A stretch of DNA of 64,000 nucleotides from an uncultured Bacteroidales bacterium (GTDB lineage Bacteria; Bacteroidota; Bacteroidia; Bacteroidales; UBA932): NCBI GenBank assembly GCA_944323845.1, contig CALUUA010000001.1, forward strand, positions 124,001 through 188,000, written 5' to 3'. Shown in pieces: positions 8,317-17,486 of this stretch. Position 1 is the stretch's first letter. Each line of letters opens with the position of its first letter. The position numbers were made by a program, and so were the translations under genes. The notes under the pieces are model-generated. The model searched no databases, was not told the origin of the DNA, and saw nothing but the letters and a program-made list of their open reading frames with translations.

Positions 8317-8427
8317 CTTGCATTGCTCTCGGCTTCTGCGTATATTTGACGCTGGTGCGTCACATATACTGTAGCACTTCGGCAAAGTAAATAAATTTCC
8401 TTTGCACTCAGTTTCTGCGTATATTTG
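8317..8427 (+). promoter_or_regulatory. duplicated promoter-like sequence with hairpin
   Basis: The word TTCTGCGTATATTTG occurs twice, ending at 8348 and 8427. Each contains TATATTTG (8341-8348; 8420-8427), with CTTG (8317-8320) and TTTC (8396-8399) exactly 20 bases upstream, near-matches to TTTG. The upstream copy merges into an inverted repeat (8340-8352 with 8357-8369, one mismatch). The downstream copy is well placed for the gene at 8450. Confidence 0.55.
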
Positions 8428-8449
8428 CAATTTGGAAAAACGAAAGATT

Positions 8450-9571
8450 ATGGCAGATTACAAAGTGGTCGAGGTGACCTCTGCCGGTGACCTTAAGAAA
8501 TTCATAAAGTTCCCGAATGACCTGTATCGGGACTGTCCGCAATATGTCCCTGCATTGTTTGCGGATCAGAAAAAGTCGTTGACGGCCGCTCCGCCGTTGA
8601 AATACTGTTCGCACAAGATGTGGATGGTATTGGACGGAAAGAGGGTCGTCGGCCGTATCTGCGGCATGATCAACCCGAGGTACAACGAGCGCTACGCAAA
8701 GAAAAGAGCCCGTTTCGGATGGTTTGACACGATAAACGACAGGGAAGTAGCCGGACTGTTGCTCGGCACGGCCGAGCAATGGGCAAAGGAGAACGGCATG
8801 ACAGAAATCCACGGCCCGCTCTACTACAATACTCTCGGGAAACAGGGAATGCTGGTGGAAGGCTACGAAAACATCCCTCCGTTCAACTGTCTCTACAATT
8901 TCCCGTATTACAATGACCTGGTGACATCGCTCGGATATGAAAAGGAGTGCGACTGGATCCAGTACAGGCTCAGGGCGGACCAGCCGCTGCCTGACAAGAT
9001 GATTGCTGTCGCAGACAGGCTTCAGGCCAGATACAGGTTAGTGGAGGCCGATATCGACAAGCTCAAGCATGACAGGGCTCTGGTCCGTGAATTTTTCCGG
9101 ATATACAATGATAGCTTTTCCGACACTGTCTACAACTTCATTCCGTTTACTGACGAGGAAATCGAAGATGAGGCGGACCAGACTATCGGACTGCTTGACA
9201 AGAGACTTTGCTGTTTCCTTATGGACGAGAACGGTGAAATCGCTGCTTTCGGCGTTTCATTCCCGTCCATTTCGGGCGCATTGCAGAAAGCCAAGGGGTC
9301 TATGTTCCCGTTCGGATGGATACATTTCCTGAAGGCTCTGAAGAAATTCGACACGGTCGACCTCATGCTGAACGGAGCCGCCCCGAAATGGCAGAATACC
9401 GGCGTGTCTGCCGTCTTCCACAACAATATGGCCCAAAAGTACCGCAAGGCAGGGGTGAAATGGGCCATAACGAACCCCCAGATAGAGACAAATTCGGCTT
9501 CTTTCGTCTGGGAAAAATATGAGCATAAGCTCTATATGCGCCGCCGTTGTTATGTGAAATCTATAGAATAA
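8450..9571 (+). CDS. GNAT-like acyltransferase superfamily protein, function unknown
   Basis: A 373-residue soluble protein. The start at 8450 follows a good promoter; an earlier in-frame ATG at 8402 lies inside that promoter and is unlikely. Two halves have an acyltransferase-like layout: [31 protein letters not shown] and [17 protein letters not shown] segments in the first, and [17 protein letters not shown] in the second. The ending ([17 protein letters not shown]) matches a widespread Bacteroidota hypothetical family near GNAT enzymes. No substrate can be inferred. It is followed 7 bases later by prfA, so it may be co-transcribed with it. Confidence 0.65.
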   Translation: MADYKVVEVTSAGDLKKFIKFPNDLYRDCPQYVPALFADQKKSLTAAPPLKYCSHKMWMVLDGKRVVGRICGMINPRYNERYAKKRARFGWFDTINDREVAGLLLGTAEQWAKENGMTEIHGPLYYNTLGKQGMLVEGYENIPPFNCLYNFPYYNDLVTSLGYEKECDWIQYRLRADQPLPDKMIAVADRLQARYRLVEADIDKLKHDRALVREFFRIYNDSFSDTVYNFIPFTDEEIEDEADQTIGLLDKRLCCFLMDENGEIAAFGVSFPSISGALQKAKGSMFPFGWIHFLKALKKFDTVDLMLNGAAPKWQNTGVSAVFHNNMAQKYRKAGVKWAITNPQIETNSASFVWEKYEHKLYMRRRCYVKSIE

Positions 9572-9578
9572 CCGATAT

Positions 9579-10661
9579 ATGGCAGAAAATTCGTTGCTTG
9601 AGAAGGTCATGGACCTTAAAGACAAGTATGAAGAGTTGCAGAGACAGCTTTCAGACCCCGAAGTGATTTCGGACATGAAGAAATACGTGCAGCTGAACAA
9701 GGAGTACAAGGAGCTGGATCCGATTATCAGGACAGGGATGGAGTACAGCAAGATGCTGGAGGAATATGAATCGGCGAAAGCGATTCTGGCAGAGGAAAAG
9801 GATGAGGAACTCCGCGATATGGCGAAGGAAGAAGTCGCCGACATAGAGCAGAGAATTCCTGATATGGAAGAAAAGATAAAGCTGCTGCTGATTCCGGCCG
9901 ACCCGCAGGACAGCAAGAACGCCATTCTGGAAATCCGTGGCGGTACAGGCGGAGATGAGGCGGCCATATTTGCAGGCGACCTTTTCAGGATGTATTCGAA
10001 ATATGTGGAGAAGAAGGGCTGGAAGCTGGAAGTGACGAATCAGTCCGAAGGGGCGGCCGGCGGCTTCAAGGAAATCGTCTGCAAAATTTCCGGCGACCAT
10101 GTCTACGGAACCCTCAAATATGAATCAGGCGTGCATCGCGTGCAGCGTGTGCCTCAGACCGAGACGCAGGGGCGCGTCCATACCTCGGCCGCATCAGTGG
10201 CCGTATTGCCGGAGGCTGACGAATTTGATATCGAATTGAATATGAACGATATCAGAAAAGATACTTTCTGCTCGTCGGGTCCGGGAGGCCAGTCCGTGAA
10301 CACGACATACTCGGCCATCAGACTGACCCATATCCCGTCCGGAATCGTGGTACAGTGCCAGGACGAAAAGTCGCAGCTGAAGAACTTCGACAAGGCTCTG
10401 GCCGAATTGCGTACCAGACTCTACAACATGGAGTACGAGAAGTATCTCAATGAGATTTCGGCCAAGCGCAAGACGATGGTGTCCACGGGGGACCGTTCAG
10501 CCAAGATCCGTACATACAATTACCCGCAGTCCCGCGTGACGGATCACAGGATAAACTATACTATGTACAATCTGCCTGTCTTCATGGACGGTGAGATTCA
10601 GGAAGTGATAGACCAGCTGCAGATCGCGGAGAATGCGGAGCGTCTCAAAGCCGCAGAATAG
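9579..10661 (+). CDS. prfA: peptide chain release factor 1
   Basis: A 360-residue class I release factor. The peptidyl-transferase motif GGQ is in [17 protein letters not shown]. The stop-codon-reading tripeptide is P-Q-T in [16 protein letters not shown], which marks RF1 (UAA/UAG) rather than RF2. Length is standard. It acts at the ribosomal A site to release finished proteins. It begins 7 bases after the GNAT-like gene. Confidence 0.96.
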   Translation: MAENSLLEKVMDLKDKYEELQRQLSDPEVISDMKKYVQLNKEYKELDPIIRTGMEYSKMLEEYESAKAILAEEKDEELRDMAKEEVADIEQRIPDMEEKIKLLLIPADPQDSKNAILEIRGGTGGDEAAIFAGDLFRMYSKYVEKKGWKLEVTNQSEGAAGGFKEIVCKISGDHVYGTLKYESGVHRVQRVPQTETQGRVHTSAASVAVLPEADEFDIELNMNDIRKDTFCSSGPGGQSVNTTYSAIRLTHIPSGIVVQCQDEKSQLKNFDKALAELRTRLYNMEYEKYLNEISAKRKTMVSTGDRSAKIRTYNYPQSRVTDHRINYTMYNLPVFMDGEIQEVIDQLQIAENAERLKAAE

Positions 10662-10695
10662 AAGTACCACTTTCCGGAAATCAAAGTATTCGGGA

Positions 10696-11403
10696 ATGAT
10701 GAAAAACAATAATTTCGACAAATACGCCGAGAAGTACGACTCATGGTTTCTGGAGAACAGCAATGTCCTGTACTCTGAAGCCGCATTGGTGGCATATTTT
10801 CTCCGCCCGGAAGAAAAAATCCTCTCGATCGGCTGCGGAAGCGGACTTTTCGAGAAAATCCTCCGTTCAGACTATGGTATCGTGATAGAAGACGGAGTGG
10901 AGCCATCTTCAGACATGGCACAGATAGCGAGGGCGCGCGGAATGAAAGTGACAGTAGCCGCTGCAGAGGAGTATGAAGCGGCTCCGGAATCCTACGACAC
11001 GATTCTGTACAACGGCTGCCCGGGCTACATCACGGATTTGGATCAGGCCCTTGCCCACAGTCATGCAGCCTTGAAACCGGGCGGCAAGGTCATATTGATA
11101 GACATCCCGAAAGAAAGCTCTTACGGTCTTCTGTATAATCTGGCCAAGGCTCTCGGAACCTGGGATCATCCGCTGTTGGAAGGGGTGCAGCCAAAGGATC
11201 CCTATCCTATCGAACTGGTGACCAAGGCCTGCTGGAGGACTACGGCGGAGAAGGCGGAGGCCATGCGAAAGGCCGGCTTCTCGGGGTTCGAGTATGCCCA
11301 GACACTGACCACCCATCCGCTGAACTCCGGAGACTATATACAGAAACCTCTTCCGGGCTATGACTCGGGGGATTATGTGGCTATCTGCGGATATAAGCGT
11401 TGA
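10696..11403 (+). CDS. class I SAM-dependent methyltransferase in thiamine-salvage operon
   Basis: A 235-residue protein starting MMKNNNFDKYAEKYDSWF. The SAM-binding motif I is ILSIGCGSGLFEKIL, followed by the acidic VEPSSDMAQIARARG and the motif-IV-like YDTILYNGCPGYI, then LKPGGKVILIDIP. This is the layout of small-molecule methyltransferases of the Methyltransf_11/25 type. The tenA and thiD genes follow immediately, so it may act on a pyrimidine or thiazole breakdown product, but that is inference. An in-frame extension to 10633 inside the prfA end is unlikely to be used. Confidence 0.8.
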   Translation: MMKNNNFDKYAEKYDSWFLENSNVLYSEAALVAYFLRPEEKILSIGCGSGLFEKILRSDYGIVIEDGVEPSSDMAQIARARGMKVTVAAAEEYEAAPESYDTILYNGCPGYITDLDQALAHSHAALKPGGKVILIDIPKESSYGLLYNLAKALGTWDHPLLEGVQPKDPYPIELVTKACWRTTAEKAEAMRKAGFSGFEYAQTLTTHPLNSGDYIQKPLPGYDSGDYVAICGYKR

Positions 11404-11429
11404 GTCATCGGCCAATCATCGTTCAGGAA

Positions 11430-12122
11430 ATGCAGGAACATCTTTCAGCGGAAAAGCAGCTATGGAGTGAAGAAGCGTGGCAGGCCGCCGTGCCTGAATA
11501 CAAGAGAATACTCTCGCTTCCGTTCATTTCGGAACTCTCTTCAGGAGAACTTCCCGAAGACAAGTTCATCTACTATCTGGAGCAGGATTCGCTGTATCTT
11601 CAGGAATATTCCCGCGTGATGGCTCTCCTGTCATCCCGTTTCGATGACCCTGATACTTCGCGCCTCTTCATGTCTCTGGCGATGGAAAACCTCGATTCGG
11701 AAAAGGCTCTCCATAACTTCTGGCTGTCCGCAAGCGGACAATGCGGCCGTCCCGCCCCTTCAGCTTCGCCTGTGTGCCTGCTGTGTTCGTCGCATCTGTG
11801 GCGTCAGGCCGTGGCCGAACCTATGGAAGTGGCTCTGGCCTCCGTACTTCCGTGTTTTCTTGTCTACGGAAAGGTGGGACAGGCCATCCTGGGCATGGCG
11901 GAGCACTCGCTCGAATCGAATCCGTACAGGAAATGGATACTCACATACGGGGATGCATCCTTCGATGAGCAGACGGGGAAACTTGTGAATCTCTGTGACG
12001 ATGCCGCTTCAAAGGCTCTGCCGGTCATGCGCAGGCGGATGACGGATGCTTTCGTCACGGGCGTCAGGCTCGAACGGATGTTCTGGAACAGTGCATACGA
12101 AAAGCAAACATGGATAATATGA
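11430..12122 (+). CDS. tenA: TenA-family aminopyrimidine aminohydrolase/thiaminase II
   Basis: A 230-residue all-helical TenA protein. The segments LPFISELSSGELPEDKF and YYLEQDSLYLQEYSRVMALL are characteristic. The nucleophilic cysteine lies in SVLPCFLVYGKVG and the conserved C-terminal glutamate in VRLERMFWNSAY. TenA releases hydroxymethylpyrimidine (HMP) from aminopyrimidine or thiamine breakdown products for salvage. A TTG start at 11400 would overlap the upstream stop, but the ATG at 11430 matches family starts. It overlaps thiD by an ATGA junction, which fits HMP being passed to ThiD. Confidence 0.9.
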   Translation: MQEHLSAEKQLWSEEAWQAAVPEYKRILSLPFISELSSGELPEDKFIYYLEQDSLYLQEYSRVMALLSSRFDDPDTSRLFMSLAMENLDSEKALHNFWLSASGQCGRPAPSASPVCLLCSSHLWRQAVAEPMEVALASVLPCFLVYGKVGQAILGMAEHSLESNPYRKWILTYGDASFDEQTGKLVNLCDDAASKALPVMRRRMTDAFVTGVRLERMFWNSAYEKQTWII

Positions 12123-12928
12123 AACGATACAGGGTAGCTTTGTCCATAGCGGGCAGCGACCCGAGCGGAGGAGCCGGCCTTCAGGCCGACCTGAAGACCT
12201 TCTCTGCATGCGGATGTTACGGAGCCACGGCAGTAGTGGCTGTGGTGGATGAAAATACAGTCGGAGTGACAGGTGTCCATCCTGTTCCCGTGGACTTTGT
12301 TACCGGGCAGATCCGTTCCGTGATGGATGACATAGGCGCGGATGCAGTCAAGATCGGTATGCTTCACAGTTCCGCTCTTGTAGCGGCCGTGAAGGAGACC
12401 CTTGAAAAATATGATGTGCGGAATATCGTCCTGGATCCGGTGATGGTGGCGACTTCGGGGGACCCGCTTCTGCAGCCGGATGCGGTCGAGTCCCTGAAAA
12501 CGGTATTGGTGCCGTTCGCGAGGGTGATTACTCCAAATATCCCTGAAGCCGAAATACTGCTGGGAGAGAAGATATCCTTCCAGTCGGAACTGCCTGAATG
12601 CGCCCGGCGCCTGTCGCAAGACGGCAAGGTATCCGTATTGCTGAAAGCAGGCCATCTTTCCGACGAAGATCTTACGGACATATTCTATAATGCCGAGACC
12701 GGCAATCTCATTGAACTGAAATCCCGCCGTCTGGATACTCCGAATACCCACGGAACCGGCTGCACCCTTTCTTCGGCAGTCGCCGCCTTTCTCGCCAGAG
12801 GGTTCAGCCTGGATGATGCCGTGCGCAATGCGAAGGATTATATCGCCAAGGCTATAGAGGCGGGTTCGCATTACCGGATCGGACACGGGCATGGCCCTGT
12901 CCATCATTTTTTCGGATTCTGGGAATAG
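12119..12928 (+). CDS. thiD: hydroxymethylpyrimidine/phosphomethylpyrimidine kinase
   Basis: A 269-residue ribokinase-fold enzyme starting MKRYRVALSIAGSDPSGGAG, the canonical ThiD opening. Later motifs are IVLDPVMVATSGDPLL and the anion-hole and catalytic-base segment NTHGTGCTLSSAVAAFLA. It phosphorylates HMP to HMP-P and then HMP-PP for thiamine synthesis. The start at 12119 gives an ATGA overlap with tenA; an alternative ATG lies at 12110. The window lacks thiC, thiE and thiG, and I see no TPP riboswitch upstream, so this operon looks like a salvage module. Confidence 0.95.
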   Translation: MKRYRVALSIAGSDPSGGAGLQADLKTFSACGCYGATAVVAVVDENTVGVTGVHPVPVDFVTGQIRSVMDDIGADAVKIGMLHSSALVAAVKETLEKYDVRNIVLDPVMVATSGDPLLQPDAVESLKTVLVPFARVITPNIPEAEILLGEKISFQSELPECARRLSQDGKVSVLLKAGHLSDEDLTDIFYNAETGNLIELKSRRLDTPNTHGTGCTLSSAVAAFLARGFSLDDAVRNAKDYIAKAIEAGSHYRIGHGHGPVHHFFGFWE

Positions 12929-12936
12929 CGGAAGGC

Positions 12937-13608
12937 ATGGTCAGGCTGGCAGGTACGGCTTTCAAGGGCGTCTTTCTGGATATGGACGGCGTCGTGGCGG
13001 ACAGCAGCAGCCTCTGGGACGCCATAATACGTATAATCCGGCAGGAATTTGCTCTGGATATGTCTGTCCTTGAAAAATCCGGAGGCTATGACTACACCAC
13101 TGCGGAAGCTCTCCGCATAGTTCTGGAGTCCATGGGATGCTTTTCCGGATCCCTGCTAGCAGACATTATGCGTCGGATCGACACTATCTATCTGTCCGGA
13201 CTGGTTTCGGTGAAGCCAGTGCCTGGAATACCGGATGTTCTGGATATGCTGGGCCGTAGGGGAGTGATGACTGCCTTGGTAAGCAATTCATCCCGGTATC
13301 AGGTTTCCATGATGCTGGAGCATCTGGGTCTTGAAAAGCATTTCCAGACAATCGTCACTGCCGACGATGTGGCTCGCGGCAAACCTTCGGCGGAACCCTA
13401 TCTGAAGGCATTGGAACTTTCCGGACTTTCCGCACAGGAGGCAGTGGCTGTGGAAGACTCGTCTGCAGGGGTGCGTTCCGCCCTTGACGCCGGCCTTGGC
13501 TGCGTACTGATGGTATCCGGCAATACTGACAGCGCGCGGATGTCGGACAGCAGGGTCAGGATGATAGCGGCGGAGGAATTGTACTTTATCCTATGCAGTC
13601 TTTTATAA
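12937..13608 (+). CDS. HAD-superfamily hydrolase (beta-phosphoglucomutase-like)
   Basis: A 223-residue haloacid dehalogenase protein. Motif I is FLDMDGVVADSSSLW, with the nucleophile aspartate and second aspartate in DMD. Motif II is the serine in ALVSNSSRYQ, motif III the lysine in DVARGKPSAEPYL, and motif IV the acidic VEDSSAG. The cap is the alpha-helical C1 type as in phosphoglucomutases and phosphoglycolate phosphatases. It is last in the methyltransferase-tenA-thiD transcript, 8 bases after thiD, so a phosphatase role on a thiamine intermediate is possible. A strong hairpin follows its stop. Confidence 0.85.
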   Translation: MVRLAGTAFKGVFLDMDGVVADSSSLWDAIIRIIRQEFALDMSVLEKSGGYDYTTAEALRIVLESMGCFSGSLLADIMRRIDTIYLSGLVSVKPVPGIPDVLDMLGRRGVMTALVSNSSRYQVSMMLEHLGLEKHFQTIVTADDVARGKPSAEPYLKALELSGLSAQEAVAVEDSSAGVRSALDAGLGCVLMVSGNTDSARMSDSRVRMIAAEELYFILCSLL

Positions 13609-13641
13609 AAAGAACGGTCCGGAATCCCGAACCGTTCTTTT
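13608..13641. terminator. bidirectional terminator between HAD and fabZ genes
   Basis: Arms AAAAGAACGGT (13608-13618) and ACCGTTCTTTT (13631-13641) pair perfectly, giving an A run on one side and a T run on the other. It serves both convergent transcripts. Confidence 0.85.
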
Positions 13642-13644
13642 CAG

Positions 13645-14055
13645 TTATACTAAAGCGAAAGACAGATCCCCGCGGCAGCATAACTTCCCGTTCACTTTCA
13701 GGACAGCTTCCGTGAAGAAAATGTTTCCCCTTCTTCCGGTGAGCTTGGCGGTGATTTCGCACAAGTCACCAGGTCTGACAAGATTCTTGAACTTGACATT
13801 GTTGATTCCTGTATAAAGGGTGGTCTTGCCTTTGACCTCGTCCTTTACCAGCAGGACGCAACTCTGCGCCATGATTTCGCACTGGATCACGCCCGGAACT
13901 ATCGGATTTCCCGGGAAATGTCCCCTGCAGAAGAATTCATCATCACGGATCGTGTATTTGGCGTGAGCGATGCCTTCTTCATCTATTACGACCTCATCTA
14001 CGAGAAGCATCGGCTCCCGGTGAGGCAGATATTCTTTAAGTTCTTCTCTGTTCAT
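13645..14055 (-). CDS. fabZ: 3-hydroxyacyl-ACP dehydratase, FabZ-like
   Basis: A 136-residue single hot-dog-fold enzyme. The catalytic histidine and glutamate lie in the signature GHFPGNPIVPGVIQCEIMAQ. The opening LPHREPMLLVDEVV is typical of FabZ. It dehydrates 3-hydroxyacyl-ACP in type II fatty-acid elongation. It is last in the minus-strand fab operon, 29 bases after fabF, and ends at a bidirectional terminator. Some Bacteroidales carry several FabZ-like proteins, so chain-length preference cannot be stated. Confidence 0.88.
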   Translation of the reverse strand: MNREELKEYLPHREPMLLVDEVVIDEEGIAHAKYTIRDDEFFCRGHFPGNPIVPGVIQCEIMAQSCVLLVKDEVKGKTTLYTGINNVKFKNLVRPGDLCEITAKLTGRRGNIFFTEAVLKVNGKLCCRGDLSFALV

Positions 14056-14084
14056 TTTATAAGGTTTAGATTTCAGATTCGGTT

Positions 14085-15338
14085 TTATTCAGCCTTGCGG
14101 AATGCCACGCAGCCGTTGTGTCCTCCGAATCCGAGGGAATCGGAAATGGCGATAGTCAGATCGACTTTCTCCGGCTTGTTAGGCGTGTAGTTCAAGTCGC
14201 ACTCCGGGTCAGGAGTGTCGAGGTTGATGGTAGGCGGAACGATGCCGTTCTTCAGCGCCAGGATGCTGGCGATGGCTTCCACGGCTCCTGCAGCTCCGAG
14301 CATGTGTCCTGTCATGGACTTGGTGGAGCTGATATGAGCCTTGCGGGCATTTTCCTCGCCCATGGCGAGTTTGAAAGCAGCAGTTTCAGAAGCATCGTTC
14401 AGATGTGTGCCTGTACCGTGGGCATTGATATAGAGAGTGTCTTTCTCTCCGTCGAATCCGGCTTCTTTCAGGGCTTCTTCTATGGCCTTGGCCTGTGTCA
14501 CGCCGTCCGGTCTCGGAGCCGTGACATGGTGGGCGTCGTTGGTATTTCCATAACCGACTACTTCAGCGAAAATCTGTGCGCCTCTTGCCTTGGCGTGTTC
14601 GTATTCCTCCAGAACTAACATTCCGGCACCTTCTGCCATGACGAAACCTCCGCGGTTCAGGTTGAACGGAAGAGAGGCGTATTTAGGGTCTTCAGCCTTT
14701 GAAAGGGCCTTGGCATTGGCGAAGCCGGCTATTCCGAGAGGAATGGTAGCTGCTTCAGAACCTCCGGCTATGATGGCGTCTGCATAGCCGTGCTTGATGG
14801 CGCGGTATGCTTCGCCTATGGCATGTGTGGATGTGGCGCAGGCCGTCACGATGTCGAGGCTCGGGCCGCATGCATTGTTCCTGATGGCTACGTTTCCGGC
14901 TGCGATGTTGGAAATCATGGTAGGGATGAACAGAGGGGAGATCCACTTGGCTCCGTCCTTGATCATCTTTTCGGTTTCCCTGTACTGGGTGGTGAACCCT
15001 CCGATACCGGAGCCTACATAGACGCCAAGCCTGAACGGGTCGATATTTCCTCCTTCCTTTGAGTCAAGTCCGGCCTGCTTCATGGCTTCATTGGCGGCAG
15101 CCACTGCATAAACCGTGAATTTGTCCTGTTTTCTGGCGAATGCCGGTTCTATTCCGTGCTCTGCAGGGTTGAAATCCTTTACCTCACCGGCGATTTTCAC
15201 AGGAAGATCGTCTGTAGGGAAAGCCTTTATGAAGTCGATACCGCAGACACCGTCCAGAAGGTTTTTCCAGAAGTCCGCTACATTGTTTCCGACAGGGGTG
15301 ACAACTCCCATACCTGTCACTACTACTTTTTTATCCAT
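14085..15338 (-). CDS. fabF: 3-oxoacyl-ACP synthase II
   Basis: A 417-residue beta-ketoacyl-ACP synthase of the KAS II type. The catalytic triad is visible: cysteine in VTACATSTHAIGEA, histidine in INAHGTGTHLNDASE, and histidine in STKSMTGHMLGAAGAVEA. It condenses malonyl-ACP with growing acyl-ACP in the cytoplasm. The N-terminus MDKKVVVTGMGVVTPVGNNV is standard. It lies between fabK and fabZ in one operon with 30-50 base gaps. Confidence 0.95.
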   Translation of the reverse strand: MDKKVVVTGMGVVTPVGNNVADFWKNLLDGVCGIDFIKAFPTDDLPVKIAGEVKDFNPAEHGIEPAFARKQDKFTVYAVAAANEAMKQAGLDSKEGGNIDPFRLGVYVGSGIGGFTTQYRETEKMIKDGAKWISPLFIPTMISNIAAGNVAIRNNACGPSLDIVTACATSTHAIGEAYRAIKHGYADAIIAGGSEAATIPLGIAGFANAKALSKAEDPKYASLPFNLNRGGFVMAEGAGMLVLEEYEHAKARGAQIFAEVVGYGNTNDAHHVTAPRPDGVTQAKAIEEALKEAGFDGEKDTLYINAHGTGTHLNDASETAAFKLAMGEENARKAHISSTKSMTGHMLGAAGAVEAIASILALKNGIVPPTINLDTPDPECDLNYTPNKPEKVDLTIAISDSLGFGGHNGCVAFRKAE

Positions 15339-15387
15339 GTTCAGTTCAGTTTTTTGTCAGTTGATGATAGTTTTGTGAAATGTGGAA

Positions 15388-16332
15388 TCATGCGAGGAGA
15401 TCGGAGGCATGGGCGAGAATCTTTTCAGCACCTCCCACGATGTCCTCGATTATGGCCTTTGCCGGCTCGATTTTCTTTACCATGCCTGCGCATTCTCCGG
15501 CCATGAAGCTACCGTTTGCATCCCCGTCTTTCACGGCCTTGCGCAGGGCGCCTGTCCCGAAAGCCAGAATTTCCTCCGGCTTCACCTCAGGGTCTGCCTC
15601 CATCTTCGCGAAAGTCTTGGAGAACGTAGTTTTGAGAGATCTGACAGGATGACCGAGGGTCTTGCCCGTCACGATTGTGGATATGTCTGTGGCCTTTAGT
15701 ATCTGATCTTTGTAGAACTGGCTCACAGTACATTCTTCGGCTGCAATGAATCTGGTGCCGACCTGTACGGCCTGCGCTCCGAAGATGAATGCCGCTGCAG
15801 CTCCTCTGCCGTCGCAGATGCCGCCGGCGGCCACTACAGGTATGTCGACTGCGTCGACTACCTGCGGAATCAGGGCCATGGTGTGGATTTCACCCACATG
15901 GCCGCCTGATTCGGCGCCTTCGGCTATGACAGCCGTGGCGCCTATGGCCTGCATCTTGAGGGCGAGAGCCACTGAAGCCACGACAGGCATCACCTTGATG
16001 CCCGCAGCCTTCCACATGTCCATGTATTGTGCAGGTGAGCCTGCACCGGTGGTAAGAATCTTAACGCCTTCCTCTACAACCATTTCAGCGATTTCGGCTG
16101 CATTCGGGGCCTGAAGCATGATGTTGACGCCGAACGGCTTGTCCGTCATCTGCCTGCATTTTCTGATTTCCGCCCTTACAGCCTCTGTCCCGGCATTGAT
16201 CGAAGAAATAAGTCCGAGACCTCCTGCGTTGGAGACCGCTGCCGCTAGAGAAGCGTCTGCTATCCAGGCCATCCCACCCTGAAATATAGGGTATCTGATG
16301 CCGAGGATTTCGCAAATGTTACTTTTTATCAT
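15388..16332 (-). CDS. fabK: enoyl-ACP reductase II (FabK-type, FMN-dependent)
   Basis: A 314-residue TIM-barrel flavoprotein. The start region ILGIRYPIFQGGMAWIADASLAAAVSNAGGLG and the FMN/phosphate loop in VVAAGGICDGRGAAAAFIFGAQAVQ fit FabK and related nitronate monooxygenases. Its place between fabH and fabF argues for the enoyl reductase that completes each elongation cycle, in place of FabI. FabK enzymes are not sensitive to triclosan in characterised bacteria. Sequence alone cannot fully exclude a nitronate monooxygenase, but context makes that unlikely. Confidence 0.88.
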   Translation of the reverse strand: MIKSNICEILGIRYPIFQGGMAWIADASLAAAVSNAGGLGLISSINAGTEAVRAEIRKCRQMTDKPFGVNIMLQAPNAAEIAEMVVEEGVKILTTGAGSPAQYMDMWKAAGIKVMPVVASVALALKMQAIGATAVIAEGAESGGHVGEIHTMALIPQVVDAVDIPVVAAGGICDGRGAAAAFIFGAQAVQVGTRFIAAEECTVSQFYKDQILKATDISTIVTGKTLGHPVRSLKTTFSKTFAKMEADPEVKPEEILAFGTGALRKAVKDGDANGSFMAGECAGMVKKIEPAKAIIEDIVGGAEKILAHASDLLA

Positions 16333-16367
16333 TTGGTATGGTGTTTAGTACTTTCCGAATCTGTCCG

Positions 16368-17315
16368 CTACCATTCCATCACGGCGGCTCCTGAAATGAA
16401 GCCGGCGCCGAATGCGCTCAAGGCCAGGATGTCGCCTTTCTTTATAAGTCCGTTCCTGTTGCATTCGTCCAGAAGGATAGGGCAGCTTGCGGAAGAAGAG
16501 TTCCCGTGGCTTTCCACATTGTGTGGGAATTTCTCTTCCGGCTGGCCCAGCTGGTCCTTTATGGAATTGATGATTCTGATGTTTGCCTGATGGAGAAGGT
16601 ATTTGTCCACATCGTCAGGAGTCATTCCCAGTTCGTTGAGCAGATATTTGATGTCTCCGCTTGAAGCCTTGACAGCGAACTTGAATACGTCCTGACCTTT
16701 CATCTGGAGCGGGATGTTAGTTTCTTCCTTTGTAATATAAGGTGTCGGCTCCAGCGTCCTGATCTGGTACAGTTTGTCAGTCGCGCTGGCGGCAGAGAGT
16801 TTCGTACCCTTGATGTTGTCGCCTTCCGTCAGCACTGCCGCACCTGCGCCGTCTCCGAAGAGCACGCACACGTTCCTGTCTTTCCAGCTTGTCATTCTGG
16901 TAGGTTCTTCAGCGCATACGATGAGGACATTCCTGACCTTGCCTGCCTTGCTGTATGATTCCGCCAGATCCAGAGCATAGATGAATCCTGCGCACGCGCA
17001 GTTGATGTCTATGCACGGGCATGTGGCCCCTATGCCTCCCTGTATGATGCAGCTCAATGAAGGCGTGACATATTCGTTCACGACATTGGAGCAGATGATG
17101 AAATCCAGTTCCTCGGCCTTCATCCCTGCATTCTCAAGAGCTTTCATGGCCGCTTCTATGGCCATGTCTTCCAGTTTTTCGTCGGATATCACATGACGGT
17201 GCTTTATTCCGGTTCTCGGATATATCCATGCATCGCTGGTGTCGAGAAATTCTGAAAGCATGTCATTGGTGACGATTTTCTTGGGAATTACGCTTCCTGT
17301 ACCGATTATTTTCAT
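16368..17315 (-). CDS. fabH: 3-oxoacyl-ACP synthase III
   Basis: A 315-residue KAS III enzyme that starts fatty-acid chains by condensing acetyl-CoA or branched acyl-CoA with malonyl-ACP. The catalytic cysteine is in INCACAGFIYALDLA, the histidine in LLHQANIRIINSI, and the asparagine in VESHGNSSSASCPILL. It is the first gene of the fabH-fabK-fabF-fabZ operon. A minus-strand promoter at 17349-17379 lies just upstream and abuts an array of direct repeats shared with the divergent LytTR gene. Confidence 0.95.
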   Translation of the reverse strand: MKIIGTGSVIPKKIVTNDMLSEFLDTSDAWIYPRTGIKHRHVISDEKLEDMAIEAAMKALENAGMKAEELDFIICSNVVNEYVTPSLSCIIQGGIGATCPCIDINCACAGFIYALDLAESYSKAGKVRNVLIVCAEEPTRMTSWKDRNVCVLFGDGAGAAVLTEGDNIKGTKLSAASATDKLYQIRTLEPTPYITKEETNIPLQMKGQDVFKFAVKASSGDIKYLLNELGMTPDDVDKYLLHQANIRIINSIKDQLGQPEEKFPHNVESHGNSSSASCPILLDECNRNGLIKKGDILALSAFGAGFISGAAVMEW

Positions 17316-17348
17316 AATTTAACCTTTAAACCTATTCTTTAAACCGCA

Positions 17349-17379
17349 CAAAAATAAACGGTATTTTCCGAAGTGGAAA
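17349..17379 (-). promoter_or_regulatory. putative promoter of the fabH operon
   Basis: On the minus strand the -7-like TATTTTTG occupies 17349-17356, and TTTC, one mismatch to TTTG, lies 19 bases upstream at 17376-17379. The first direct repeat of the array begins two bases further upstream. Confidence 0.55.
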
Positions 17380-17380
17380 A

Positions 17381-17450
17381 TAATTGTGGCAATCGTCCCG
17401 CAATTGTGGCTTACACTGCCTGAATGTGGTGAAATTTGACTATTTGTGGT
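17381..17450. promoter_or_regulatory. four direct repeats with exact 20-base period (likely regulator binding array)
   Basis: TAATTGTGGC (17381), CAATTGTGGC (17401), TGAATGTGGT (17421) and TATTTGTGGT (17441) begin at exact 20-base steps and share TGTGGY. Two helical turns separate the copies, so a protein would contact one face of the DNA. LytTR-domain proteins bind direct repeats of about 9 bases with a period of about 21. The array fills the space between the divergent fabH and LytTR-gene promoters, and copies 3 and 4 flank the -33 element of the latter. Confidence 0.75.
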
Positions 17451-17466
17451 AAAATTCTTATATTTG
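17435..17466 (+). promoter_or_regulatory. promoter of the LytTR gene
   Basis: TTTG at 17435-17438, a 20-base spacer and TATATTTG at 17459-17466 form a full match to the Bacteroidota promoter. The start codon follows 20 bases later. Repeat copies 3 and 4 lie just before and just after the -33 element. Confidence 0.8.
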
Positions 17467-17486
17467 CAGGGTAATTTGAGCTGCCT

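Noticed and set aside
17381..17450. CRISPR-like repeats
   Set aside because: The repeats are only 10 bases and the spacers 10 bases, far below CRISPR sizes, and no cas genes are present. A regulator array fits better.
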